Shown piece after piece: positions 1 through 8,908 of a stretch of DNA of 43,282 nt (the stretch's first letter is position 1; every line of letters begins with the position of its first letter). The notes under the pieces are model-generated. The model searched no databases. It saw only the letters and a list, made by a program, of their open reading frames with translations, and was not told the DNA's origin. Source of the DNA: Streptomyces griseus subsp. griseus (lineage in GTDB: Bacteria; Actinomycetota; Actinomycetes; Streptomycetales; Streptomycetaceae); contig NZ_JOJE01000052.1 in assembly GCF_000720255.1 (NCBI RefSeq), positions 1-43,282 on the forward strand, read 5' to 3'. Made by a program: the position numbers and the translations under genes.

Positions 1-7
1 CGCAAAA

Positions 8-35
8 CGCTCGGCTGGAGAACCCCAGCCGAGCG
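8..35. terminator. Hairpin terminator downstream of the BMP gene
   Basis: An 11-bp perfect inverted repeat, CGCTCGGCTGG and its complement, encloses a 6-base loop. It lies about 95 bases past the stop of the leftward BMP gene and there is no T-tract. It could serve either strand. Confidence 0.6.
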
Positions 36-128
36 CCTGCGTGATCTACTGACAGCCGCGTAAACCATCAGGTGTTGCGAGGACCCCGAGAATCCGCCGT
101 ACGGGCCGGGGGCTCTGCCGCGCTCGGC

Positions 129-1199
129 TCAGCTGGTCTTGACGGTGACCTTGCCGCCGATGATGTCCTGCTCGGCCTTGTTCACGGCCTCGACCACGTC
201 CGTCATGGCCTTGTACTTCGGGTTGGTGTCGGCGAAGCCCACGCCGTCGTTGGAGAGGCTGCCGCGGACGACGCCGGTGAGGGGCTTGCCCTCGTAGACG
301 GACTTGACCAGGTTGTAGACCGCGCCGCCCACGTTCTTCAGGGCGGAGCCGAGGATGTAGTCCTTGTAGGCGGCCAGCGCGCTCTGCTTGTACTGGTCGG
401 AGTCGACGCCGATCGCCCACACCTTGTTGCTCGCCGCCTCGGAGATCACGCCCTGCCCGGAGAGGCCTGCCGCGTGGTACAGCACATCGGCGCCCGCCTC
501 GATCTGGCCACTGGCCGCGTCCTTCCCCTTGTCGGGGCTGGAGAAGCCGCCTTCCTGCGCCGTCTGCGTCAGGTACTGCGACTCGATCTTGATCTTCGGG
601 TCGACCGACTTGGCGCCCTGGACGTACCCGGCCTCGAACTTGTGGATCAGCGGAATGTCGACACCGCCGATGAAGCCGATGTGGTTCTTCTTGGAGGCCT
701 TCGCCGCCGCGACACCGGCGAGATACGACGACTGCTCCTCACTGAAGACCATGTCGGCGACGTTCTTGGCCTTGGCCTTGTCGTCGTCGATGATCCCGAA
801 GGTGGTTTTCGGGAACTTCGCGGCAACCTGCTGAACGGCCGGTCCGTAGACGAAGCCGACGCCGATCACCGGGTTGTAGCCGGCCTTGGCGAGCTGCTCC
901 AGGCGCTGGACCTTGTCGGCGTCGGACTCGCCGTCCTGCGGCTCGATGTCCCGGCCGCCGATCTTGAATTCCTTCTCGGCCTTCTGGAATCCGGCGTAGG
1001 CGGCGTCGTTGAACGACTGGTCACCCTTGCCGCCGATGTCGTAGGCGAGGCCGATGCCCTTGCCGCTGTACGAGCCGGAGGACGAGTCGCTGCTCTTGGA
1101 GCCCGAGCTGGACTCGCCGCAGCCGGTGGCCGCGAGAGCGACGACCGCGACGGCCACCGCTGCTTGGGAGAACCTGTTCCTCCGAGAAATCAGACGCAC
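129..1199 (-). CDS. BMP-family (Med/PnrA-like) substrate-binding lipoprotein
   Basis: The protein is about 356 residues and is the extracytoplasmic binding component of an ABC importer. BMP/PnrA-family proteins typically bind purine or pyrimidine nucleosides. The N-terminus has an Arg-rich stretch, a hydrophobic helix and a lipobox (LAATGC), followed by a Ser/Gly-rich linker. Family features in the mature part include GIGLAYDIGGKGDQSFND near the start, the GFVYGPAVQQVA segment and GFIGGVDIPLIHKFEAGY. The GTG at 1199 is chosen because AAGGGG sits 8 bases upstream; the GTG at 1208 would touch that site. No permease or ATPase gene lies in the window, so the rest of the importer is probably to the left or elsewhere. 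The family call is firm; the ligand is inferred. Confidence 0.92.
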   Translation of the reverse strand: MRLISRRNRFSQAAVAVAVVALAATGCGESSSGSKSSDSSSGSYSGKGIGLAYDIGGKGDQSFNDAAYAGFQKAEKEFKIGGRDIEPQDGESDADKVQRLEQLAKAGYNPVIGVGFVYGPAVQQVAAKFPKTTFGIIDDDKAKAKNVADMVFSEEQSSYLAGVAAAKASKKNHIGFIGGVDIPLIHKFEAGYVQGAKSVDPKIKIESQYLTQTAQEGGFSSPDKGKDAASGQIEAGADVLYHAAGLSGQGVISEAASNKVWAIGVDSDQYKQSALAAYKDYILGSALKNVGGAVYNLVKSVYEGKPLTGVVRGSLSNDGVGFADTNPKYKAMTDVVEAVNKAEQDIIGGKVTVKTS

Positions 1200-1436
1200 A
1201 GCAAGCACCCCTTCGTCCCCACGGCACCGTCACCGGCCCGCTTTCCCGACTGCGCCGCCTCAGGTGGCGATTGCGGCGCACAGTAACGCGCGTAGAAGGG
1301 GAGGGGAACGGGGTTCTCAGGGGCCGTTATCGATTCGTGCCGCCAACGAGTTACAACCTTTTACCGGCGGTTACGCCCGCGTGACACAAATGGACAAAGG
1401 GGTGTCGACCGGCCATCCGATGGACACCCCGTCGCC

Positions 1437-2678
1437 CTACGCCGTTCGGGTCGCGGCGTCCAGCAGGACCGCCGCGGTGAAGAGCTCGACACCGACCGTG
1501 ATGGCCGACTCGTCGACGTCGAAGTCGCCCTGGTGCAGATCGCGCACCGTGCGCTCCCCCGGCGGACGCACGCCCAGCCGGGCCATGGCGCCGGGCACGT
1601 GCTCCAGGTACCAGGAGAAGTCCTCGCCGCCCAGGCTCTGGTCGGTGCTCTGCACGGAGTCCTCGCCGCGCCGCGCGACCATGGCGTCCCGCAGCAGGTC
1701 GGTCACGTCCCCGTCGTTGACGACGGGCGGGACGCCCCGGACGTAGTTGATCTCGGACTTGGCGCGGTGCAGGTTGGCGACCTCGTCGATGGCGGCGACC
1801 ACGATGTCGGGAGCCTGGCGCCAGGCGTCGATGTCCAGGCACCGCACCGTCCCGGAGAGTTCCGCGTGCTGCGGGATCACGTTCGGGGCGTGGCCGGACT
1901 CGATGCGGCCCCAGGTCACGGCGAGCCCGGCGCGCGTGTCGACGCGGCGGCCGACCAGCGCGGGCACGTCGGTGACGACCCGGGCGACGGCGGTGACGAG
2001 GTCGGTGGTGAGGTGCGGTCGCGCGGTGTGGCCGCCGGGGCCGTCGAGGGCGATTTCCAGGCGGTCGCAGGCGGAGGTGACGGCCCCGTGACGCAGGCCG
2101 ACCATTCCGGCGTCGACGCGGGGGTCGCAGTGCACGGCGAGCATCCGCCCGACCCCTTCGAGCACCCCGCAGTCGATGGCGTCGGCGGCCCCGCCGGGCA
2201 GGACCTCCTCGGCCGGCTGGAAGAGCAGCCGTACCGGCCGGGGCAGCCGCCCCTGCCGGTGCAGCTCGGCGAGGACCAGCCCGGCCCCGAGGACGACGGT
2301 GGTGTGCACGTCGTGTCCGCAGGCGTGCGCGCGGTCGGGCACGGTCGAGCGGTACGGGCACTCCGTCTTGGCGTCCGGGATGGGCAGGGCGTCGATATCG
2401 GCCCGCAGGGCGATGATCGGAGGCCCGTCGACCCGGCCCCCGTCGGGTACCCCGATGTCACAGACGAGTCCGGTCCCGACGGCGAGCACGCGCGGCTTGA
2501 GCCCGGCCTTCTCCAGCCGGGACTTGATCGCGGCGGTCGTACGGAACTCCTGGTTGCCGAGCTCGGGATGCATGTGCAGATCGCGCCGGAACGCGACGAG
2601 CTCGGCGCGGAGCGCCTCGGGCAGTTCGCCGGGGAGGCTCGCTTCCCCGGCCGGATCGACCTCGGACTCTGAGGACAT
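1437..2678 (-). CDS. M20-family amidohydrolase (metal-dependent)
   Basis: About 413 residues of an M20D-type amidohydrolase/aminoacylase, the group that hydrolyses N-acyl amino acids or related amides with a bimetal centre. Visible motifs are RRDLHMHPELGNQEF near the N-terminus, RADIDALPI, the metal-binding HACGHDVHT, QPAEEV, a central dimerisation region with GPGGHTARP, and C-terminal GGEDFSWYLEHVPGA. The ATG at 2678 is chosen, with AAAGG about 11 bases upstream. A GTG at 2690, directly abutting that site, is the alternative. It follows the BMP gene's upstream region on the same strand, so it may share a nucleoside or peptide salvage context. The actual substrate cannot be read from sequence. 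Confidence 0.9.
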   Translation of the reverse strand: MSSESEVDPAGEASLPGELPEALRAELVAFRRDLHMHPELGNQEFRTTAAIKSRLEKAGLKPRVLAVGTGLVCDIGVPDGGRVDGPPIIALRADIDALPIPDAKTECPYRSTVPDRAHACGHDVHTTVVLGAGLVLAELHRQGRLPRPVRLLFQPAEEVLPGGAADAIDCGVLEGVGRMLAVHCDPRVDAGMVGLRHGAVTSACDRLEIALDGPGGHTARPHLTTDLVTAVARVVTDVPALVGRRVDTRAGLAVTWGRIESGHAPNVIPQHAELSGTVRCLDIDAWRQAPDIVVAAIDEVANLHRAKSEINYVRGVPPVVNDGDVTDLLRDAMVARRGEDSVQSTDQSLGGEDFSWYLEHVPGAMARLGVRPPGERTVRDLHQGDFDVDESAITVGVELFTAAVLLDAATRTA

Positions 2679-2951
2679 CAATTGCGTCACCCTTTGAAGG
2701 GTAGGACGCCGAAGCCGCCAACTGGCGCGATCAACAAAAATTCAACCCCTTAGGGGAAGAAAATTTGACGGCCCGACGCATAGGAACCAGGGGTGATGGG
2801 TAAACTCCGTGATTTTCGGCACGTTGGCCGGATCGGCGGCGTTCACCCAACGGACATCACTTCTTTCACGGATACCACGCAACGTGTCCATCACGCCGAT
2901 CTGTCCGATACTCGGGATCGGCGCCCGGACTCCGGGATAGAGTCCACGGGC

Positions 2952-3611
2952 GTGAGCTACCCGGATCCCGCCTTCGTCCAGGCCACGCGCCTGTCCTACG
3001 ACGCGATGGCCGACGAGTACACCGCCCGCTTTCCCGACGGCCTCGGCGAGCGTCCCGTGGACAGGGCGCTGGTCACCGCGTTCGCGGAGGTGGTGAGGGA
3101 CCACGGTGACGCGCCGGTCGCGGACGTCGGGAGCGGGCCCGGGTACGTCACCGCGCGGCTGGCCGCCCTCGGACTGCGGGTGTTCGGTGTCGACGTCTCG
3201 CCGAAGATGGTGGCGCTGGCCCGGTCGGCCCACCCCGGGCTGCGGTTCCACGTCGGTTCCATGACGGCGCTGGACCTGCCGCCCCAGACCCTCGGGGGCA
3301 TCGCCGCCCTGTACTCGACCATCCACGTACCGGACGACCACCTCGGTGCCGTCCTCACCGAGTTCCACCGCGTCCTGGTGCCCGGCGGTCATCTGCTCCT
3401 GGCGTTCCAGACGGGCGAGGAGGACGGCCATCTGCTGATGACGGAACGGTTCGGCCTGCAGATATCCCTCGACTACTACCTGCGCGCCCCGCAGACCATG
3501 ACCGCCGCGCTGACCGAGGCCGGCTTCGGCCTGCTGTCCCGTACGGTGCTGGAGCCGGTCGGCGAACAGCGGCTGCCCCGGGCATACGTGCTGGCGCGGA
3601 AGCCGGAGTAG
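2952..3611 (+). CDS. Class I SAM-dependent methyltransferase
   Basis: About 219 residues. The glycine-rich SAM loop VADVGSGPGYVTARL is motif I, followed by the acidic VFGVDVS that contacts the SAM ribose, and the post-motif VLVPGGHLLLAF. The architecture is that of Methyltransf_11/25 proteins. The open frame extends upstream to 2793, but that part has poor codon usage, so the GTG at 2952 is preferred. No ribosome site precedes it. A possible -10 element, TAGAGT, lies 8 bases upstream, so translation may be leaderless. The gene is divergent from the amidohydrolase and convergent with the DUF1330 gene. The methylated substrate is unknown. Confidence 0.85.
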   Translation: MSYPDPAFVQATRLSYDAMADEYTARFPDGLGERPVDRALVTAFAEVVRDHGDAPVADVGSGPGYVTARLAALGLRVFGVDVSPKMVALARSAHPGLRFHVGSMTALDLPPQTLGGIAALYSTIHVPDDHLGAVLTEFHRVLVPGGHLLLAFQTGEEDGHLLMTERFGLQISLDYYLRAPQTMTAALTEAGFGLLSRTVLEPVGEQRLPRAYVLARKPE

Positions 3612-3632
3612 GGCCCGCGGGGGCCCGTGGTT

Positions 3633-3983
3633 CTACGTGTGATCCGCACGCAGTTTCTCCGCCCGCTCCCGTGGGTCGTAGTCGGGGCGGACGCCTTCGA
3701 TGATGAGGACGTCCCCCTCGATGTGGTCGGTGCGGAGGCGCAGGATCTCCTGGTAGGCGGGTGAGGCGTACCAGGCGCGGGCCTCGGTCAGACCGGGGAA
3801 CTCGATCAGCACCATGCTGCCCGGCCAGGTCCCCTCGACCACCTCGGTGGGCGGTCCGTGGATGACGAAGCGGCCCTTGAAGGGGTCGAGGGTGGCCTGG
3901 ATGCGCTCCAGGTAATCGAGGATGTCGGGGTGGGGGCGGCGGCTGCGCAGATGGGCGAAGCCGTAGGCGGGCGCGGTGGACAC
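3633..3983 (-). CDS. DUF1330 domain protein
   Basis: A 116-residue protein of the DUF1330 (dimeric alpha/beta barrel) family. The recognisable core is GRFVIHGPP, a TWPGSMVLIEFP strand, and ARAWYASPAYQEILRLR, which matches the family's W-Y/S-P-x-Y signature. The GTG at 3983 is preceded by GAGGGAG at a suitable distance. Members are small, probably cytosolic proteins without an established reaction. It is convergent with the methyltransferase, 21 bases apart, with a short GGGCCC-type inverted repeat between the two stops. Confidence 0.82.
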   Translation of the reverse strand: MSTAPAYGFAHLRSRRPHPDILDYLERIQATLDPFKGRFVIHGPPTEVVEGTWPGSMVLIEFPGLTEARAWYASPAYQEILRLRTDHIEGDVLIIEGVRPDYDPRERAEKLRADHT

Positions 3984-4090
3984 GGGGCTCCCTCGGTCGC
4001 TCGTTCGGGTGCGTCCCGGAGGGGGACGCCCGAATGCGAACGTAGGCGCGGCCGGCCGCCCACGGCCATTACCGCGGAGGTAACGCGCCC

Positions 4091-5185
4091 CTACACCGCG
4101 CGGACCATCGACAGCCGGTGCACGTCCCGCGCCGTTCCCGTGACGCCGGAGAGGAAGCCCTGGGCCCTCGGGGAGGCGTTCTCGGTCAGCCAGGCGGGGT
4201 CGATGTCGCAGACCGCGACCTTGACGTCGGTGCCGACGAGGGCCAGCGGCAGGGTGTGCACGACCGTCGACGGAAAACTCAGGATCGTTCGGCCGATCGG
4301 GCCACGGCGGGCGATCAGCTCCAGCGGCAGGTCGGGGCGGACGATCTCCAGGCCCGTCTCGGCCGCCAGCCGGTGCAGCTTCTCCGCGCTCTCCCTGCGG
4401 TGCGCGAAATAGCGGGCCGCGCCGTGCGCGTGTGCCAGCGCCTTGACCGCCTCGAGGTACCGGTCCCCGTCCACCACGCCGGTCTCCACCAGCGACGTGC
4501 CGACCAGGTCCGCGCCCTTGGTGATGCGGGGCGGGCCGAAGCGGCCGCGGGTCCAGGCGAAGTCGTTCGCGGTGACGGTCACCCCGTCCGGCGTCTCCTC
4601 GATCGGCATCGAGGAGAAGACCTCGACCGTGCGGTCCCCGCCCGGCGTGAGCCGGCGCCGGGCGGAGGACGACACGGGGGCGAAGAGCAGGTCACGGGGT
4701 CCGGGGCGGCCGCCTTTGCGGTGCCAGCGCACGAGTCGTTCGCCCCGGGAGAGCTGGCCGACGAACTCCATCGTCGCGGTGCCGTCGTCGACGACGACCA
4801 GCTCGCGGGCCCGGGTGATGGTCAGCAGCAGCTGCACGTACCGGGAGAACGGGTCCCCCATGACCACGCGCCGTGCCCGGCGCAGCAGCGAGGTCAGGCC
4901 GCCGATCGTCTGGAACGGGGCCGCGGGACCGCCGCGCGCCTCCTCCCAGCGGACCTCGTGGCCCTCCTCGCGGGCCAGCTCGGCCATGCGGCGCAGCTGA
5001 CCGCGGGTCATCGGGTCGTTCGGGGACAGGACGACCAGGGTGAACCCCGCGCAGGGCCCTTCCTCCGTCCGGAGCGTGGGGGCGTGTGCGTGCGCCCACT
5101 CCAGCACGTTGAGCAGCTGGACCGGACTCTCGACGAAGGCGAGGGTGTGGGGGGTGTGGCCGGACTTCCCGGCGCGGGGGCTCAT
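4091..5185 (-). CDS. Putative sialyltransferase-like glycosyltransferase of the cell-wall locus
   Basis: About 364 residues, last gene of the leftward nonulosonate operon. It begins with a strand-loop-helix (LAFVESPVQLLNVLEWA) typical of bacterial sialyl-/polysialyltransferase-like GT-B proteins. VVVDDGTATMEF fits the D/E-D/E-G motif of those families. A late PSTVVHTLPLAL stretch sits where the Ser/Thr donor-binding motif is expected. A classical HP motif is not obvious. The ATG at 5185 is preceded by GGGACGG. A GTG at 5227 would overlap the synthase stop as GTGA but would add a TTA codon, so I prefer the ATG. It probably adds or links the CMP-activated sugar. The family placement is inference from motifs and neighbours. 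Confidence 0.7.
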   Translation of the reverse strand: MSPRAGKSGHTPHTLAFVESPVQLLNVLEWAHAHAPTLRTEEGPCAGFTLVVLSPNDPMTRGQLRRMAELAREEGHEVRWEEARGGPAAPFQTIGGLTSLLRRARRVVMGDPFSRYVQLLLTITRARELVVVDDGTATMEFVGQLSRGERLVRWHRKGGRPGPRDLLFAPVSSSARRRLTPGGDRTVEVFSSMPIEETPDGVTVTANDFAWTRGRFGPPRITKGADLVGTSLVETGVVDGDRYLEAVKALAHAHGAARYFAHRRESAEKLHRLAAETGLEIVRPDLPLELIARRGPIGRTILSFPSTVVHTLPLALVGTDVKVAVCDIDPAWLTENASPRAQGFLSGVTGTARDVHRLSMVRAV

Positions 5186-5223
5186 CGGCGTGTGACCGTC
5201 CCGTAAGTCGGAGTCTTGGGGAC

Positions 5224-6162
5224 TCACACCGCCACCGGCTCGCCCGCCGCCGCCGCGATCTCCGCCTCGGCGACGGCGCCGGCGACGCGGCGCAGCTTCT
5301 TCATCGGGCCGAGCTCGGAGTCGTAGACCTTCTTGACGCCGTCGCCGAGGGAGGCCTCGATGGTGCGGATGTCGCGGACGAGGCGGGTCAGGCCCTGCGG
5401 CTCGACGGAGGCGGCCTGGTCGGAGCCCCACATGGCGCGGTCGAGGGTGATGTGGCGCTCGACGAAGGTGGCGCCGAGGGCGACGGCGGCGAGCGTGGTC
5501 TGCAGGCCGGTCTCGTGGCCGGAGTAGCCGATCGGGACGTTCGGGTACTCGGCCTGCAGGGTGTTGATGACGCGGAGGTTGAGCTCCTCGGCCTTCGCCG
5601 GGTAGGTCGAGGTGGCGTGGCAGAGCAGGATGTTGTCGCTGCCCAGGATCTCCACGGCGTGGCGGATCTGCTTCGGCGTCGACATGCCGGTGGAGAGGAT
5701 GACGGTGCGGCCGGTGGCGCGCAGGGCGCGCAGCAGCTCGTCGTCGGTGAGGGAGGCGGAGGCGACCTTGTGGGCGGGGACGTCGAACTTCTCCAGGAAG
5801 GCGACGGCCTCGGTGTCCCACGGGGAGGCGAACCAGTCGATGCCGCGCTTCTTGCAGTAGGCGTCGATCTGGGCGTACTCCTCCTCGCCGAACTCCACGC
5901 GGTGGCGGTAGTCGATGTACGTCATCCGGCCCCAGGGAGTGTCGCGCTCGATGTCCCACTGGTCGCGCGGGGTGCAGATCTCCGGGGTGCGCTTCTGGAA
6001 CTTGACCGCGTCGCAGCCGGCCTCGGCGGCGGCGTCGATGAGCTTGAAGGCGTTCTCGATGTCGCCGTTGTGGTTGATGCCGATCTCGCCGGTGACGTAG
6101 ACGGGGCGGCCGGGGCCGGCCTCGCGGGTACCGAACTTGCGGATGCGGGAGTTGTTGCTCAT
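5224..6162 (-). CDS. NeuB-like nonulosonic acid synthase lacking the SAF domain
   Basis: A 312-residue NeuB-family synthase, expected to condense phosphoenolpyruvate with a hexose-type aldehyde sugar to form a nine-carbon keto acid. The TIM-barrel hallmarks are present: VTGEIGINHNGD, DAVKFQKRTPE, DWFASPWD, KVASASLTDDELL, STGMST, CHATSTYPA, PIGYSGHETG and VERHITLDR. NeuB proteins are usually about 340-350 residues because a C-terminal SAF (antifreeze-like) domain follows the barrel. Here the protein ends about 25 residues after LGPMKKLRR, so that domain is absent. AAGGAA precedes the ATG. It lies 13 bases after the CMP-sugar synthetase, so the two are almost certainly co-transcribed. The likely product is Kdn or Kdn-9-phosphate rather than N-acetylneuraminate, which is inference. 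Confidence 0.9.
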   Translation of the reverse strand: MSNNSRIRKFGTREAGPGRPVYVTGEIGINHNGDIENAFKLIDAAAEAGCDAVKFQKRTPEICTPRDQWDIERDTPWGRMTYIDYRHRVEFGEEEYAQIDAYCKKRGIDWFASPWDTEAVAFLEKFDVPAHKVASASLTDDELLRALRATGRTVILSTGMSTPKQIRHAVEILGSDNILLCHATSTYPAKAEELNLRVINTLQAEYPNVPIGYSGHETGLQTTLAAVALGATFVERHITLDRAMWGSDQAASVEPQGLTRLVRDIRTIEASLGDGVKKVYDSELGPMKKLRRVAGAVAEAEIAAAAGEPVAV

Positions 6163-6175
6163 GGCGATGCGTTCC

Positions 6176-7408
6176 TTACTTGGTGAGGGAATCGAGAGAG
6201 GGGCCGAGGATCCAGCTGGCGATCTCCCGGATCGCGCCGTCGCCACCGGGGACGGTGGTGACCGCGCGTGCGGCGCCGCGCACGACGTCGTGGGCGCTCG
6301 CGACCGCCACGGGCCAGCCCACGAGGGCGAAGCACGGGAGGTCATTGACGTCGTTGCCGACGTAGAGCACGCGCTCCGGCGCGATGCCCTGCTCCTCGCA
6401 CCACTGCTTGAGGGCGAGGTCCTTGCGGTCGATGCCGTGCAGGACCGGGAGCTTGAGCTTCCGGGCCCGGGCGGCGACCACGGGGTTCTGTTCCGTGGAC
6501 AGGATCAGCATGCGCAGGCCGCTGTCGCGGAGGGCCGCGATGCCGAGTCCGTCCCCGCGGTGCACGGAGACGAACTCCCGTCCGTCGGAGTCGATCAGCA
6601 CCCGGTCGTCGGTCTGGGTGCCGTCGAAGTCGAGGACGACCGCGTCGATGTCGTCGGCGGTCGGGAGGGCGCCGGGCCGGTCGGCGTCGAAAAGTAGCGC
6701 CAGGGCCCGGGCGCGGGCGAGGTCGTGCGGGTCGTCGATCTCCAGCACGCGGGCCGGGTCGGTCCGGACGAGCTCGGTGTGGCCGAAGAAGCGGTGCTGG
6801 TGCTTGCGGAAGCCCGGCGCGTCCATGGCGTAGGCGGCGCCGGTCTCCAGCAGGTCCTGGGGGCGGTCCTGGCGGCGGGGGCGGAAGGACTTGTCGTGGT
6901 TGACGCCGTAACCGCCGGTCACCTCCCCGGAGGTGGCCTCGGTGTCGGCGTCCCTCCAGATGAATCCGTGGAAGGGGGCCACGGTCACGGCGGTGTCGGC
7001 ACCGTTCTCGACGATCGCGCCGGCCACTCCGTCGAGGTCCTCGCGGACGATGAACGGGCTGGTGCACTGCACCAGCAGGACCACGTCGACCGCGGTGCCG
7101 TGCAGGGCCTCATGGGCGTCCATGGCGTGCAGGACGGCGGCCTCGGAGGTCGCGGTGTCACCGGCGATGGCGGCGGGCCGCAGCACGACCTCGGCGCCGG
7201 CCTGGCGGGCCGCGGCGGCGATGGCCTGGTCGTCGGTGGAGACGACGACGTCGGTCACCAGGCGGGAGGCGCGGCACTCGCGCACGGCGCGGGAGACCAG
7301 CGGTATGCCGCCGACGGGGGCGAGGTTCTTCGCGGGCACGCCCTTGGAGCCGCCGCGCGCGGGGATCACGGCGAGGACGCGGCGCACCCCAACTGATGTG
7401 TCGGACAT
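6176..7408 (-). CDS. CMP-nonulosonate cytidylyltransferase fused to HAD phosphatase
   Basis: A 410-residue two-domain protein. Residues about 9-235 form a NeuA-type cytidylyltransferase: the CTP-binding signature IPARGGSKGVPAKNL, then VQCTSPF and the conserved DIDDPHDL-like end. Residues about 255-405 form a KdsC/Kdn-9-P phosphatase-like HAD domain. Its nucleophile motif is DFDGTQTDD (Asp260, with Asp262), followed by ILSTEQN (motif II), the motif III lysine near GIDRKDLALK, and GNDVNDLPCF (motif IV). It would dephosphorylate the synthase product and activate it as a CMP-sugar. AAGGAG precedes the ATG at 7408. An ATG at 7432 overlapping the upstream stop is less likely. Operon with the synthase. 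Confidence 0.92.
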   Translation of the reverse strand: MSDTSVGVRRVLAVIPARGGSKGVPAKNLAPVGGIPLVSRAVRECRASRLVTDVVVSTDDQAIAAAARQAGAEVVLRPAAIAGDTATSEAAVLHAMDAHEALHGTAVDVVLLVQCTSPFIVREDLDGVAGAIVENGADTAVTVAPFHGFIWRDADTEATSGEVTGGYGVNHDKSFRPRRQDRPQDLLETGAAYAMDAPGFRKHQHRFFGHTELVRTDPARVLEIDDPHDLARARALALLFDADRPGALPTADDIDAVVLDFDGTQTDDRVLIDSDGREFVSVHRGDGLGIAALRDSGLRMLILSTEQNPVVAARARKLKLPVLHGIDRKDLALKQWCEEQGIAPERVLYVGNDVNDLPCFALVGWPVAVASAHDVVRGAARAVTTVPGGDGAIREIASWILGPSLDSLTK

Positions 7409-7428
7409 GGGCTTTTCTCCTTGAGGGC

Positions 7429-8739
7429 TCACAGCTCACCCATCCGCCGGATGACGGGGGCCACCCGCTGCACGCCGTGCCGGTAGGCGCCGCGCGCCGC
7501 CCGGCGCACGATCTGCCGGACCGGTCCGGGGTCCTTGTCGGCGGCGGGGGCGCCGGGCAGCGGGCTGCCGTCGGGGCCGAGGTGGTGGCGGGCGAGGAGG
7601 CCGGGCAGATAGCCGGGCGCGGTCTCGGGCGTGTAGTACGGGGCGAGCGGGGGCAGTTCGGGCGTGGCGAGCAGCTTGGCGATCCGCTCGCGGGCCGCGT
7701 CGAAGGCGGTCTCGTACGAGCCTTCGGCGGCGACACCCTGCCGGGCGACCCACTCCGCGTCGGGCACCGGGCGGTGTCCGGCGTCGAGCTGGTCCCAGGA
7801 GGCGAGGCAGCCGGAGCCGACGAAGTGGTGGTTGCCGAGCACCTCGCGCACCCCGAGGTCGGTGAGGATCACCGTGGGGATGTGGCGGTGCAGGGACTCC
7901 AGGGCGGCCGTGGAGCTGACCGTGACGAGCAGGTCGGTGCGGTCGAGCACCTCGCCCATGTGCCCGTACACCAGGCGGAAGTTGGCCGGCAGGTCGGAGC
8001 GCTGCGCCAGCTTCTGGTAGGGCAGCTCCTCCAGGTGCGTGGTGTGCTCGCCGGGCCTGGAGCGCAGCTTGAGCAGCACCTCGCGCTCGGGGTGGAGCTT
8101 CGCGTGCTGTACGAGCCGGTCCAGGAGGTAGGTGCGGTCCTTGCGGCTGTCCGGTACGGAGGGCTGCGCGGCGAACACCACCGTGTAGGGGGTGTGTTCG
8201 CCCTCGTAGGCGGCTCCGCCCAGGAAGGGCAGGGCGACTTCGGTGACGGAGGAGGCGTCGGCGCCCACTCCCTCGTAGACGTCGCGGAAACGGTCCGCGT
8301 CCTGGCGGGAGTTGGCGAGGACGAGGTCCGCGCCGTGCCGCAGCAGCAGGCCGTCGGCGAGCTTCTCGTAGACGACGCCGACATAGCCGGTGACGACGAC
8401 GGGCCGCTCGGTCCGGCCGTCCCAGGCGCGCCGCAGGCCGTGCAGCATCGCCTGGACGCCGCCGCCGACGAGGGAGAGGACGAGGACGTCGTACGACTCC
8501 TCGCTCATCGCACGCAGGAACTCCACGGCGGTCACCTCGCGCAGGGAGTCGGCGGGGACGCCGACCTCGCGGAGCTGACGGGGTGTGGGGGTGGCTCGGC
8601 CGCGCAGGAGATAGCCGTCCAGTCGGATGTCCGATTCAGCGGAAACGGTGCGCTTCGCGGTGAGCGCGCCCCATTTCCAACGGGTGTCGGAATCCGCGAG
8701 AACGGCGACTCGCAGGCCCTTCGTTGCACTTGCTGGCAC
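7429..8739 (-). CDS. DUF6716-type putative glycosyltransferase
   Basis: About 436 residues with a two-lobed, GT-B-like layout. The N-terminal lobe begins RVAVLADSDTRWKWGALTA, a hallmark of the DUF6716 putative glycosyltransferases found in nonulosonate loci of actinobacteria. The second lobe has YTVVFAAQPSVP, LLKLRSRPGEHTTH, and VTVSSTAALESLHRHIPTV, which resembles the nucleotide-sugar-binding loop of GT-B enzymes. It is first in the leftward operon and 20 bases upstream of the synthetase gene. The frame is open to a TTG at 8778. I prefer the GTG at 8739 because the family motif begins soon after; neither start has a convincing ribosome site. Acceptor and donor are unknown. Confidence 0.8.
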   Translation of the reverse strand: MPASATKGLRVAVLADSDTRWKWGALTAKRTVSAESDIRLDGYLLRGRATPTPRQLREVGVPADSLREVTAVEFLRAMSEESYDVLVLSLVGGGVQAMLHGLRRAWDGRTERPVVVTGYVGVVYEKLADGLLLRHGADLVLANSRQDADRFRDVYEGVGADASSVTEVALPFLGGAAYEGEHTPYTVVFAAQPSVPDSRKDRTYLLDRLVQHAKLHPEREVLLKLRSRPGEHTTHLEELPYQKLAQRSDLPANFRLVYGHMGEVLDRTDLLVTVSSTAALESLHRHIPTVILTDLGVREVLGNHHFVGSGCLASWDQLDAGHRPVPDAEWVARQGVAAEGSYETAFDAARERIAKLLATPELPPLAPYYTPETAPGYLPGLLARHHLGPDGSPLPGAPAADKDPGPVRQIVRRAARGAYRHGVQRVAPVIRRMGEL

Positions 8740-8908
8740 GTCGAAGACCGTAGGAAGGCATTCCGTGCTTCCGCCCAACCTGAATGCAACAAACGGTTAA
8801 CAGCACGTCGACGAATGGCGAATCGGGCCGTCAAGGACTCGCAAAAAGACCTGGTTCACTGCTTCGCCACATGCCGTTCACCTGGCATCAAGTCGACGGT
8901 AAAGACGA

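Noticed and set aside
4091..5959. A 622-residue minus-strand open frame across the sialyltransferase-like and synthase genes
   Set aside because: Its first third is an out-of-frame shadow of the NeuB-like gene; only the last part from 5185 is coding.
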